A stretch of DNA of 13,547 nt from CAWUKT01 sp041565275 (lineage in GTDB: Bacteria; Bacteroidota; Bacteroidia; J057; JADKCL01): contig JBFGVE010000077.1 in the NCBI GenBank assembly GCA_041565275.1, positions 1-13,547 of the forward strand. Reading direction: 5' to 3'. Position numbers and translations under genes: made by a program. The notes under the pieces were generated by a model. That model worked only from the letters and a program-made list of their open reading frames with translations, made no database searches and was not told where the DNA came from. Positions 1 to 8,160 of this stretch are shown piece after piece (within the stretch, counting starts at the first letter, position 1; every line of letters starts with the position of its first letter).

Positions 1-96
1 GCTTAATTATTTTCAATCCTTATGCTTAAATAACCGGATTGTAATCGAAGCAAATAGAAGTGTTTCACAAAGTTTCCGCTTCTCTGATTAGGAGAC

Positions 97-127
97 AAAA
101 AAAACCGTCTCCTGGCAGAGAGACGGT
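97..127 (-). terminator. Intrinsic (Rho-independent) terminator after gyrB
   Basis: Read on the minus strand, a perfect 8-bp stem (ACCGTCTC paired with GAGACGGT) with an 8-nt loop is followed directly by eight T residues (97-104). It begins 24 bp after the gyrB stop codon and points the same way, so it most likely ends the gyrB transcript. I see no gene in the remaining bases 1-96. Confidence 0.9.
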
Positions 128-150
128 CTAGTATTTACACAAGCGTATAG

Positions 151-2118
151 TTATACATCAATGTTGGCATATTTGGCGTTTTGCTCAATGAACTCTCTGC
201 GAGGGGGTACTTCGTCTCCCATCAACATGCTAAATACATGGTCTGCATCCGCAGCACTGTCAATTGTAACCTGCTGTAATGTTCGGAAAGCAGGGTCCAT
301 GGTAGTATCCCACAGTTGTTCGGGGTTCATTTCTCCAAGGCCCTTGTAACGCTGTACGTGGATCTTATCGGTGCCACCAAACTCTGCAATGATCTCATCC
401 CGTTCTCTGTCCGACCAGCAGTATTTTGAGGTTTTCCCCTTTCTTACCTGGTAGAGTGGAGGAGAGGCTATATAGAGGTATCCTTGTTCTATGAGAGGCT
501 TTAGATAGCGGTAAAAGAAGGTGAGGATGAGGGTACGAATATGGCTTCCATCAACATCTGCATCTGTCATAATGACAATCTTGTGGTAGCGAAGTTTTTC
601 CAGTCCTACTTCTTCAGTGCCAATTCCCGTGATCCCAAGAGCGGTGATCATGTTCTTAATCTCTTCGTTTTCGTAAATCCTGTTGGGGTGAGCCTTCTCA
701 ACATTCAAGATTTTCCCCCTCAATGGAAGGATGGCTTGGAAAGTCCTGTCGCGGCCTTGCTTGGCAGAGCCACCCGCAGAGTCTCCTTCCACCAGGTAGA
801 GTTCGCTAATGCCCGGATCTTTGCTAGAGCAGTCAGCCAGCTTACCCGGCAATCCTCCTCCTACCATAACGTTCTTGCGCTGAACGAGCTCCCTTGCCCG
901 CTTAGCTGCATGCCTCGCCTCTGCTGCCAGGATCACTTTCTGTACGATCGTCTTAGCAACTTTTGGATTCTCTTCGAGGTATTCCTGGAGGGAACGGTAC
1001 ACGATTCCTTCGACTATACTCATCACTTCCGAATTGCCGAGCTTGGTCTTGGTCTGGCCTTCGAACTGAGGCTCGGGAACTTTAACAGAAATCACACAAG
1101 TCAGGCCCTCCCGGAAATCATCTCCGGAAATGTCAAACTTCAGTTTGGAAAGCATGCCTTCTTTCTCCGCATAATTCTTCATTCCACGGGTTAAAGCTTT
1201 CTTGAAGCCAGAAACGTGGGTACCACCCTCGTAGGTATTGATATTGTTGACGTAGGAGTGGAGGTTCTCAGTGTAAGACCGGTTGTATTGAAGTGCAACC
1301 TCTACGGGAACAGTTTTGGCGTCGTCTATCCCTGAAAAGTAAATAGGGTCCACAAGCGCTTCCCGGTTGGCATCCAAAAACTGTACAAATTCGGAAATAC
1401 CACCTTCAGAGTGAAACAGCTTTTCCCGGAACCCTTTTCCAGTGACGTTCCCTTCTTTATCCTTGAATTCAATTTCTTCGCGTTCATCCTTGAGGATAAT
1501 GCTGATACCACTGTTCAGGAAGGCGAGTTCGCGCATGCGTGAAGCCAGGGTATCAAACTTGAATTCCAGGACGGTAAATATGCTAGGGTCCGGCCAGAAT
1601 GTAGTCGTTGTACCTGTGACATCAGTAGTTCCGATTTGCTTGACATCTTCTTGGGGAACACCTGCATGGTAGGTCTGTTGGTAGATCTTTCCGTTCCTGT
1701 GCACCTCGATCGTACAGGTTTCAGAAAGAGCATTTACACAAGATACGCCAACACCATGCAATCCACCAGATACTTTGTAAGAACTCTTGTCAAATTTTCC
1801 ACCGGCATGGAGGACGGTCATTACAACTTCTAAAGCTGACCGGCCTTCTTTTTCGTGGATGTCGACCGGAATACCCCGGCCATTGTCAGAAACACGAATA
1901 GAATTGTCCCGTTGTATAGTGACGAAGATATCAGTAGCAAAACCTGCCATTGCTTCGTCGATCGAGTTGTCAACGACCTCGTAGACCAAGTGGTGAAGCC
2001 CCCTGAATCCAATATCTCCGATATACATCGCAGGTCTCTTTCGTACTGCCTCTAAGCCTTCTAGTACCTGAATGTTCTTAGCGGTATATTCGCTTGATTT
2101 ATGCTGTTCTTCGCTCAT
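151..2118 (-). CDS. gyrB: DNA gyrase subunit B
   Basis: This is the ATPase subunit of type IIA topoisomerase, which with GyrA introduces negative supercoils into DNA in the cytoplasm. The 655 residues show the GHKL ATPase fold (EVVDNSIDEA near 47-56, DNGRGIP near 78-84, GGLHGVGVSCVNA near 118-130), then the transducer domain with NNINTYEGGTHVSGF. The TOPRIM domain follows, with EGDSAGGS near 444 and the metal-binding DADVDG at 519-524, and then the C-terminal RYKGLGEMNPEQLW motif. The length fits GyrB forms lacking the ~170-residue insertion of gammaproteobacteria. ParE is the main alternative, but the N-terminus (KRPAMYIGD, GLHHLVYEVVDNSIDEA) and overall length favour GyrB. The ATG at 2118 is the natural start, because the family N-terminus follows directly. 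The gene stands 197 bp after the AsmA-like gene and ends at a strong terminator, so it is probably transcribed on its own. Confidence 0.97.
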   Translation of the reverse strand: MSEEQHKSSEYTAKNIQVLEGLEAVRKRPAMYIGDIGFRGLHHLVYEVVDNSIDEAMAGFATDIFVTIQRDNSIRVSDNGRGIPVDIHEKEGRSALEVVMTVLHAGGKFDKSSYKVSGGLHGVGVSCVNALSETCTIEVHRNGKIYQQTYHAGVPQEDVKQIGTTDVTGTTTTFWPDPSIFTVLEFKFDTLASRMRELAFLNSGISIILKDEREEIEFKDKEGNVTGKGFREKLFHSEGGISEFVQFLDANREALVDPIYFSGIDDAKTVPVEVALQYNRSYTENLHSYVNNINTYEGGTHVSGFKKALTRGMKNYAEKEGMLSKLKFDISGDDFREGLTCVISVKVPEPQFEGQTKTKLGNSEVMSIVEGIVYRSLQEYLEENPKVAKTIVQKVILAAEARHAAKRARELVQRKNVMVGGGLPGKLADCSSKDPGISELYLVEGDSAGGSAKQGRDRTFQAILPLRGKILNVEKAHPNRIYENEEIKNMITALGITGIGTEEVGLEKLRYHKIVIMTDADVDGSHIRTLILTFFYRYLKPLIEQGYLYIASPPLYQVRKGKTSKYCWSDRERDEIIAEFGGTDKIHVQRYKGLGEMNPEQLWDTTMDPAFRTLQQVTIDSAADADHVFSMLMGDEVPPRREFIEQNAKYANIDV

Positions 2119-2178
2119 TGGTCAATCCAATTATTCTATATTTTACTGATCTCACTTTGAGTTATGTTGAAATCAAGA

Positions 2179-2186
2179 CAAAAATA
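2179..2186 (-). promoter_or_regulatory. Possible gyrB promoter -7 element
   Basis: On the minus strand TATTTTTG matches the Bacteroidota -7 consensus TAnnTTTG exactly. It would give a leader of roughly 50-55 nt before the gyrB ATG. No good -33 TTG lies 19-21 bp upstream. A short inverted repeat (2195-2208, CTCGT-ATAA-GCGAG on the minus strand) sits there instead and could be an operator or chance. This lies in the 197-bp gap between the AsmA-like gene and gyrB. Confidence 0.35.
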
Positions 2187-2315
2187 CGTCTAAACTCGCT
2201 TATACGAGCCTTTCTTAAGGGTTTTTTATCCACACAAAAGGCATTTTATCTGTTTTGATAATGAATAACTTCTGCCTTGATACAACACGCTTAGAATGAG
2301 TAGTCCGGTACCCTT

Positions 2316-5300
2316 TTATTTCAGGAGTGCATCGGATCGTTTCCGGGCATCGTCAATGATTTTCTGAGCTTTTGCATCTGCTTCGTCTTCGATCTGCTTC
2401 GCCGACTGTTCTCCTGCCTTCCGGGTCTTTTCCGCCAGCTTTTTCTGGGCAGCTTTCTGGATGGGGTTCTTGGCAGAAGCCTCCATTTGGTCGGCCTGCT
2501 TGTTGGCTTCATCACGTACCTTCTGGGCCTGTAACTTAGCTTCTGAACGTATCTTAGCAGCCTGGGTTTCTGCTTCTTTCATAATGCGGTCTGCTTCTTG
2601 CCTGGCCCTGACTTTGGCCTCATCAATTTTATCCTCAACCTTTTCCTTCACCTCCTTCTTGACCTCTTCAGCTTTTTCCTTCACCTCTTTTTTAACCTCT
2701 TCAACCTTTTCTGAAGCCAATCCGGTGGCGCTTTCTCCTTTTTCGTTTCTGATGTAACTGATCTTGGGTTGGTCAACCGTACCTCCGAGACCTACATTGA
2801 CTCTGAATTGGGTTCCCAGGTCTGCTTTGATCAAATCCCCTGCGGCTTTCATCGCGGCAGCTCCTACTTCACCCGAAGGCAAATCAAACTTCAGGTTGTA
2901 AGCCATTTGCTGGTCCAATCCATGTGTACCATCAACGGTCATTTTCCCCTTCCCAATGGGGATGTCAAAGGGCTCCACCCATACTTTTCCATCCCGGATC
3001 TCATAAAGCACTTTGGTATTTTTTATCGTTAACTCCTTCAATTTTGCCAACTTTATCTTTTCCGCTATCATTTCAGTTCCCTTGAAGCCCTTCAGTCTGC
3101 TATTGAGGATGTTGACATCACCTACGCTGGTAATGCTGGCCAGATCAAGCATCATATCACTTGTCAGATTGCCATCTAGTTTCAGGGAAGAATTCATGCG
3201 CCCATCCATAAATTTTGCGATAGGAGCTATTTCCTTCAGCATCTCGACCATCTGGTAACTCTGGACAATGTCTAGGTCCTCCATCTTCCAATTCAGGTGG
3301 ACCTCCGGAGAAGCTGGATTGGGGGTGGCATAGCTGCCATTCACCAGCATATTGCCACCTAGGGTGTTAAAACGTAAGTTTTCGAATTTGATCTGCTCAT
3401 TTCGCAATAATATCCGGCCGGTCATGTTATCGAGGTTCAGGTTGTCGTAAATGACCCTGTCAATCTTGGTATCAAATACAAAGTCTATTCCTTTGGGTAC
3501 CTCGAAGGCGACCATTTCGACTTCTTCGGTGGATGCCGTTGCTTCCGGTAGTGGAGCGTCATTTCCTTCTTCGATCATCCATTCATTGACATTGAAGCGG
3601 GTAGAACGGAAGGTCATGCTACCCGTCAATTGCTGGTCGGGGAGAAGGGCATATCCGAGGTAGTTATCAAACGAACCTGCAACAGAGAAAGGACTGGTTC
3701 CGAGTGTTCCCTGGACATTCTGGATCTTCATCTTTTGAGGATCGAAATCAACGCCGCCTGAAGAGATGGTTACTCCCTGTGGGAGGTCGGAAGAAGAATA
3801 AGAAAAATTGGTCAGCCGCAGTGAACCTGAAGTGGGTAGTTCACTGTAGCGCTCATTCTCAACCGCAGCCAAGTTTCCTTTGGTATCCAGATTGATGTCT
3901 ACCAATCCTCCCATTTGGGTGTCCTCCAATTCTAGGATTTTACTCAGTTTGTCGAGGCTGAGTTTACCTTGGGCATGCAGATTGTAAATAATTGAATTAA
4001 AATCATTAACCGCTAAAGTCGCATCAATGGGATCTCCATCAATTTCACCGTGAAATTGCTTTACATTGAGTACTCCTTTACTAAGGTCATTTGCCTGGAC
4101 CTTGGCACCGGCGATCATGGTCATTTTTGAAATTGCGGACGGGAAATCTGCCGTCTTGAAGTAGCCTTCTTGAAGTTCCATTTTGACATCAACACCAGGC
4201 ATGGCGCCCGTTTTTTCATTGTAAACTCCTTTGGCTGTTCCATCTAAAATAAAACTGCCCTTTAAGTCATACCCATCCATGGGGAAAATATTCAAGATCT
4301 CTGCTAAATCCAGACTAGCTTTGGCGGAAGCGTCTATGTTATAATTCTCCGTCATTACCCCACTAAGCACACACCGCGCATCAATCGGGTTGGCCCCAAA
4401 AAGACAATGGAACGAAGGCATGTTGATGGCTAATTTGTTCAGGTCACCATCAGGGCAATCTACCTTCACATCGAAGTTGATTTCTTTAACATCTTGAGGA
4501 AGATCGGGATAGGCAAAGTGGCCATTTTCAACTCCCAAGTGGACATTAAATCCAGGAAGGCTGTTCTCGTTGTATTTACCGGAAACCTTGCCATCCAAGA
4601 CAAAAGTCCCGTCCGTATCAAGGTTGTCAAAATCCTCGGTATATATGCCAGGAACCATTGAAAGAATACTGGAAAACCTGTTCTCATTGGTCTTAAAATC
4701 GAGGTCCACGTTAACATCATCCCCGGAGAGTGCTATGGATCCATCAAAGCTCAAGTCCAGAGCATTGAGACCAATCCTGTTGTTCCTGAGGGTGTAAATG
4801 CTATTGCTATTGTCGATGGCGATGGTTACATCCGCATCCAATGACATTTTGTTCGCATAAGTATCACCGTCCAATCGAAGGGTCATCTCATCAGCAGTTG
4901 TTTCTGTATCGAATTCAAAGGCTTCGCTTCTAAAATTCCCACTTCCGCTGTGATTGAGGTTTGTAACCTCGGCATAGACAGCGCCAGCTTTATCATCGTA
5001 AGTGATATCTGCTTTCGTTAAGGAATATGAATTCAGGTCAAGAGCCAGCCCGCTTTCGTCGCTCTTCTCTTCTGCCACTTTCTCCTCGCCTGTGGTTTCT
5101 TCTTTTTCTCCTGGTTTCATGATATCCCAGTTGGCGATCCCGTCCGGGTTGACCCGCGCATGGACAGTGGGGGCGTCAAACGTCACTTTGTGCACTACAT
5201 ATTTATCTCCGAAGATGCTGAAAAGGTCTACCACCACCCCGAAATGATCCACGTCAGCAAGGGTATCCCCTGCAAAGGGTTCTTTGTTGACAACCCCAAA

Positions 5301-5516
5301 GTTGTCAAGGGTCACAGTGATGTTTGGAAAATCCTTAAATACTGAAATGCCGATATCCTCAAAGTAGACCTCGGCATTGACCTCATCATTTATGTATCCT
5401 TTGACGGCTTCCTTGATCTGGCTGCCAAAAAGGAAGGGAATCAGAATGATCAGCAGGAGAAGTAACCCCAGGGTGATTCCGGTAAACTTTAGGGTGCGGC
5501 GGAAAAATTTCTTCAT
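2316..5516 (-). CDS. AsmA-like envelope protein with coiled-coil C-terminal tail
   Basis: This is a large (1066 aa) AsmA-family protein. The family is related to TamB and YhdP, bridge-like beta-rich proteins of the cell envelope implicated in outer-membrane assembly and lipid transport. An N-terminal basic stretch and one membrane helix (about 11-30) would anchor it in the inner membrane with the rest in the periplasm. The early part (about 31-130) has the AsmA signature of hydrophobic strands (FKDFPNITVTLDNFGV, ANWDIMKP), followed by an E/K/S-rich linker near 135-156. A long run of repeated beta-strand segments continues to about residue 925, with a conserved AsmA C-terminal block near 740-920 (MDGRMNSSLKLDG, FDIPIGKGKMTVDG). 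Unusually, residues 938-1066 form a charged helical tail with an 11-residue period. The ATG at 5516 precedes MKKFFRRTLK, typical of a membrane anchor. The precise function cannot be told from sequence. Confidence 0.88.
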   Translation of the reverse strand: MKKFFRRTLKFTGITLGLLLLLIILIPFLFGSQIKEAVKGYINDEVNAEVYFEDIGISVFKDFPNITVTLDNFGVVNKEPFAGDTLADVDHFGVVVDLFSIFGDKYVVHKVTFDAPTVHARVNPDGIANWDIMKPGEKEETTGEEKVAEEKSDESGLALDLNSYSLTKADITYDDKAGAVYAEVTNLNHSGSGNFRSEAFEFDTETTADEMTLRLDGDTYANKMSLDADVTIAIDNSNSIYTLRNNRIGLNALDLSFDGSIALSGDDVNVDLDFKTNENRFSSILSMVPGIYTEDFDNLDTDGTFVLDGKVSGKYNENSLPGFNVHLGVENGHFAYPDLPQDVKEINFDVKVDCPDGDLNKLAINMPSFHCLFGANPIDARCVLSGVMTENYNIDASAKASLDLAEILNIFPMDGYDLKGSFILDGTAKGVYNEKTGAMPGVDVKMELQEGYFKTADFPSAISKMTMIAGAKVQANDLSKGVLNVKQFHGEIDGDPIDATLAVNDFNSIIYNLHAQGKLSLDKLSKILELEDTQMGGLVDINLDTKGNLAAVENERYSELPTSGSLRLTNFSYSSSDLPQGVTISSGGVDFDPQKMKIQNVQGTLGTSPFSVAGSFDNYLGYALLPDQQLTGSMTFRSTRFNVNEWMIEEGNDAPLPEATASTEEVEMVAFEVPKGIDFVFDTKIDRVIYDNLNLDNMTGRILLRNEQIKFENLRFNTLGGNMLVNGSYATPNPASPEVHLNWKMEDLDIVQSYQMVEMLKEIAPIAKFMDGRMNSSLKLDGNLTSDMMLDLASITSVGDVNILNSRLKGFKGTEMIAEKIKLAKLKELTIKNTKVLYEIRDGKVWVEPFDIPIGKGKMTVDGTHGLDQQMAYNLKFDLPSGEVGAAAMKAAGDLIKADLGTQFRVNVGLGGTVDQPKISYIRNEKGESATGLASEKVEEVKKEVKEKAEEVKKEVKEKVEDKIDEAKVRARQEADRIMKEAETQAAKIRSEAKLQAQKVRDEANKQADQMEASAKNPIQKAAQKKLAEKTRKAGEQSAKQIEDEADAKAQKIIDDARKRSDALLK
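2637..2702 (-). repeat. Two 33-bp in-frame tandem repeats in AsmA-like tail
   Basis: Two adjacent 33-bp units (2637-2669 and 2670-2702) encode near-identical 11-residue blocks ending in EEVKKEVKEK. A partial third copy begins at 2703. They are the most conserved part of a longer 11-residue protein periodicity and indicate that the tail grew by in-frame duplication. Confidence 0.8.
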
Positions 5517-5673
5517 CTTTTGTTGCGTTAGGTTGGTTGGGAGTCGGTACAGTCCAGTCTATAACCTGTGGCAATTTAGTGAAGATCATTTGTATATGGA
5601 ACAGACTTAGATCAACCAACAACATTTAAGGACAAAAAATAACGAAGATAGATGATTTTAAAGGTGGCCTTTC

Positions 5674-5773
5674 TCAACAGACAGGAGAGGCCTTTGCAGA
5701 CAGGGTAGGCTCAACAGATGGGAGAGGCCCTTGGAGACAAGAGAGGCTCAACAGATGGGAGAGAAGTTAAGAC
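5674..5773. repeat. 37-bp tandem repeat, about 2.6 copies, intergenic
   Basis: Unit 1 (5674-5710) and unit 2 (5711-5747) are directly adjacent, each begins TCAACAGA and contains GGAGAGGCC, and they agree at 30 of 37 positions by eye. A partial third copy starts at 5748 and is identical to unit 2 over its first 16 bases. The array lies just after the nuoL stop, inside the 264-bp gap before the AsmA-like gene. It has no spacers, so it is not a CRISPR. Function is unknown. I found no convincing terminator for nuoL and no convincing promoter for the AsmA-like gene in the rest of this gap (5517-5673). Confidence 0.85.
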
Positions 5774-5780
5774 AATAAAG

Positions 5781-7835
5781 TTATGCGACCAACAAATACC
5801 CCAGAATGATTACGACTCCAATGACGATCATCATGGCATACTGCCCGACAAGACCGGATTGAAGTGTTTTAAGACCATCTCCAAGGAACAGCACAAAATT
5901 GCCAAGCCCATTGACAATTCCGTCTAGGAAATACCTGTCAATGGCCATTACAAAGTTACGTCCCAACCATACAAATGGCCTGATCAAGATGGTTTCATAG
6001 AGTTCATCAAAGTAGAACTTGTTCTGCATGTGCTTATACAATCGGCCCAGGCGGCGCTTCACAACTGCATCTCCTGCCAGGTCATGCTTGGAATACAGGC
6101 GCCAAGCCAATGACACCCCAAATACCGCTATAAAAACAGAAAAGGCGATGAGTCCCCATTCAAGAGCTGCAGAGGCATGCGCTTCTTCAATAGGATGTAT
6201 GTGAGCCATAGTGACGGCACCACTTGCATGACCTGTGGCATGTTCGACTCCATGTTCCAAGCCATGACCAATACCGTGGCTATCTCCACCGTGAATACCC
6301 AACCAGTTATTGAGTGCGTGGTATTTACCGTGACCGATCACAGCAGGGAGACCGAGGTAGCCACCCACCGCAGCCAGGAAAGCCAGTATCCAGAGTGGAA
6401 TGGTGACAAAGGCGTTGCTTTCGTGTGGGTGTTTTTCACCAGAAAAGCGTTCCTTACCCCGGAAGGTAAGGAAGTAAACCCGGGTCATGTAAAATGCAGT
6501 CAGGAAGGCAGTCAACATTCCGACCCCCCAGACAATGAAATAAACCATCTGACCGTCCATTCCATTCAGGAAGTTCATGGTCAAAATCTCATCTTTGGAG
6601 AAGAAGCCGGAGAGGCCGGGAATACCCGCAATAGCCAGGGTAGAAATGAAAAAAGTCCAGTGCGTTGAAGGCATGTACTTTCTCAGGTTACCCATGGTGC
6701 GTATGTCCTGAGGATCTTCTTCTGTATGCATATGCTCCATTGCATGAATTACTGAGCCGGAACCAAGAAACAGGCAAGCCTTAAAAAAGGCATGTGTCAT
6801 GACGTGGAAAATGGCGGTGGTAAATGCACCGGCTCCCAAAGCCATGAACATAAAGCCCAGTTGGGATACGGTGGAGTATGCGAGGACCTTCTTTATATCG
6901 TTTTGAGCGAGTGCAGTCAATGCAGCGATCAGGGAAGTCAATGCTGCAACTACTCCGATCACCATAAGTATCCCGGGTGCCCCTACGAAGAGTTCTCCCA
7001 TCCTGGCGATCAGGTAAATACCTGATGTCACCATAGTTGCTGCATGGATCAGTGCTGAAACCGGTGTCGGCCCTGCCATTGCATCCGGTAGCCAGACAAA
7101 AAGAGGGATCTGAGCAGACTTTCCGGTCGCCGCGATAAAAAGCAGGAGCGGAACCAGCCAGACCGCATCGCCGGTAAAGTCACCGGCATGCTCAAGGATG
7201 CTGCCCTCTCCGCTGATGGTGAAGGTACCGGTGGACTTGTAGATCATCATCATGGCTACAAGCATGGCAAAGTCACCGATCCTGTTGGCCACAAATGCTT
7301 TCTGAGCAGCTTTGGCATTGCCCATGTCCTCATACCAGAAGCCGATCAAGAAGTAAGAACAAGCCCCTACGCCTTCCCACCCCAGGAACAATACAACCAT
7401 GTTGTTGCCCAAGACGAGGTTTAACATCGAAAAGATGAAGAGGTTCAGATAAAGAAAGAATTTATAGAATCCACGGTCTCCATGCATGTAGCTGATAGAG
7501 TAGATATGGATCAGAGAACCAATTCCTGTCACGATCATTCCCATTAAAAGGGACAATTCATCGAGACGATAGGTAAAGTTCAGATCAAGGTCACCACCAA
7601 ACATCCAGTTGACAGAGTCTACTGCCCCCAAGAGTCCGAATTCTACCGGTCCTTCGTAGTTGAGAAATGCATAGGTTATAAAACTGAAAGGGATCAGGAC
7701 CATCAGGGTTCCCAATAGGCCAACAGTTTTTTCTTGCTTGGCAAATCCCGGAGCCATGAATCCACCCAAACCAATGAGCAGAGAGCCCAGCAGGGGGAGG
7801 AGAATGATTAAGCTAAAGAGAGGTTCTTCGTGCAT
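5781..7835 (-). CDS. nuoL: NADH-quinone oxidoreductase subunit L
   Basis: This is the distal antiporter-like membrane subunit of respiratory complex I, which couples quinone reduction to proton (or ion) translocation across the inner membrane. The 684 residues are almost entirely transmembrane helices. Family hallmarks are present: GWEGVGACSYFLIGFW with Glu154, GKSAQIPLFVWLPDAM with Lys239, PTPVSALIHAATMV, DIKKVLAYSTVSQLGFM, HAFFKACLFLGSGS, and GIPGLSGFFSKDEIL with Lys414. Glu154, Lys239 and Lys414 correspond to E. coli Glu144, Lys229 and Lys399. After about 580 comes the amphipathic lateral-helix region and a last membrane helix (near 667-683), so the protein is complete. It is somewhat longer than E. 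coli NuoL (613), partly through a histidine-rich loop at 502-553. It starts 18 bp after nuoK and clearly belongs to its operon. No nuoM or nuoN follows, and the next gene is AsmA-like. Confidence 0.97.
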   Translation of the reverse strand: MHEEPLFSLIILLPLLGSLLIGLGGFMAPGFAKQEKTVGLLGTLMVLIPFSFITYAFLNYEGPVEFGLLGAVDSVNWMFGGDLDLNFTYRLDELSLLMGMIVTGIGSLIHIYSISYMHGDRGFYKFFLYLNLFIFSMLNLVLGNNMVVLFLGWEGVGACSYFLIGFWYEDMGNAKAAQKAFVANRIGDFAMLVAMMMIYKSTGTFTISGEGSILEHAGDFTGDAVWLVPLLLFIAATGKSAQIPLFVWLPDAMAGPTPVSALIHAATMVTSGIYLIARMGELFVGAPGILMVIGVVAALTSLIAALTALAQNDIKKVLAYSTVSQLGFMFMALGAGAFTTAIFHVMTHAFFKACLFLGSGSVIHAMEHMHTEEDPQDIRTMGNLRKYMPSTHWTFFISTLAIAGIPGLSGFFSKDEILTMNFLNGMDGQMVYFIVWGVGMLTAFLTAFYMTRVYFLTFRGKERFSGEKHPHESNAFVTIPLWILAFLAAVGGYLGLPAVIGHGKYHALNNWLGIHGGDSHGIGHGLEHGVEHATGHASGAVTMAHIHPIEEAHASAALEWGLIAFSVFIAVFGVSLAWRLYSKHDLAGDAVVKRRLGRLYKHMQNKFYFDELYETILIRPFVWLGRNFVMAIDRYFLDGIVNGLGNFVLFLGDGLKTLQSGLVGQYAMMIVIGVVIILGYLLVA

Positions 7836-7853
7836 TTTCTAGTCACTTTTGGC

Positions 7854-8159
7854 TTACCATCTAAACAGGTTGAAATTATTGATGTCAATGTCCTGTCGGT
7901 TTCGAAACATCGAAATGATGATCGCCAAACCGACTACTGCCTCTGCTGCAGCGACGCACATGACAAAGAAGACCAGCATTGCGCCATCTGCATTGTTGAG
8001 TTCGCGTGAAAATGCAACCAACGTCAGGTTCACCGAATTCAACATCAGCTCCACACACATAAAGATCACGATAGCATTGCGGCGCGTCAAAACACCCATG
8101 ACTCCAAGAACGAACATAATTGCGCTGATAACGAGATAATAATGAATTGACAACTCCAT
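7854..8159 (-). CDS. nuoK: NADH-quinone oxidoreductase subunit K
   Basis: This is a small membrane subunit of complex I lying between NuoJ and the antiporter-like subunits, part of the proton path. With the ATG at 8159 the protein has 101 residues, the usual NuoK length, and three membrane helices (about 5-23, 28-50, 60-84). The conserved carboxylates are visible as Glu37 in VIFMCVELMLNSVNL and Glu73 in CVAAAEAVVGLAI, matching E. coli Glu36 and Glu72. The frame stays open further upstream into nuoJ (to 8216), but those extra residues are not NuoK-like. The chosen start leaves one base after the nuoJ stop (TGA-T-ATG), consistent with translational coupling. Confidence 0.97.
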   Translation of the reverse strand: MELSIHYYLVISAIMFVLGVMGVLTRRNAIVIFMCVELMLNSVNLTLVAFSRELNNADGAMLVFFVMCVAAAEAVVGLAIIISMFRNRQDIDINNFNLFRW

Positions 8160-8160
8160 A

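Noticed and set aside
541..1194. Plus-strand open frame of 217 codons opposite gyrB
   Set aside because: It lies wholly inside the well-supported gyrB gene on the other strand, has no recognisable protein motif, and is explained by codon bias of gyrB.
151..2118. ParE (topoisomerase IV subunit B) instead of GyrB
   Set aside because: The N-terminal motifs and 655-residue length fit Bacteroidota GyrB better; a full phylogeny would settle it.
5661..5675. Short hairpin AAAGG-TGG-CCTTT as a nuoL terminator
   Set aside because: The stem has only five pairs and no T-tract follows on the minus strand.
5674..5773. CRISPR array
   Set aside because: The 37-bp repeats abut one another with no spacers, are diverged, and there are no cas genes nearby.
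6177..6668. Plus-strand open frame of 163 codons opposite nuoL
   Set aside because: It is antisense to strongly conserved NuoL sequence and its translation looks like no known domain.
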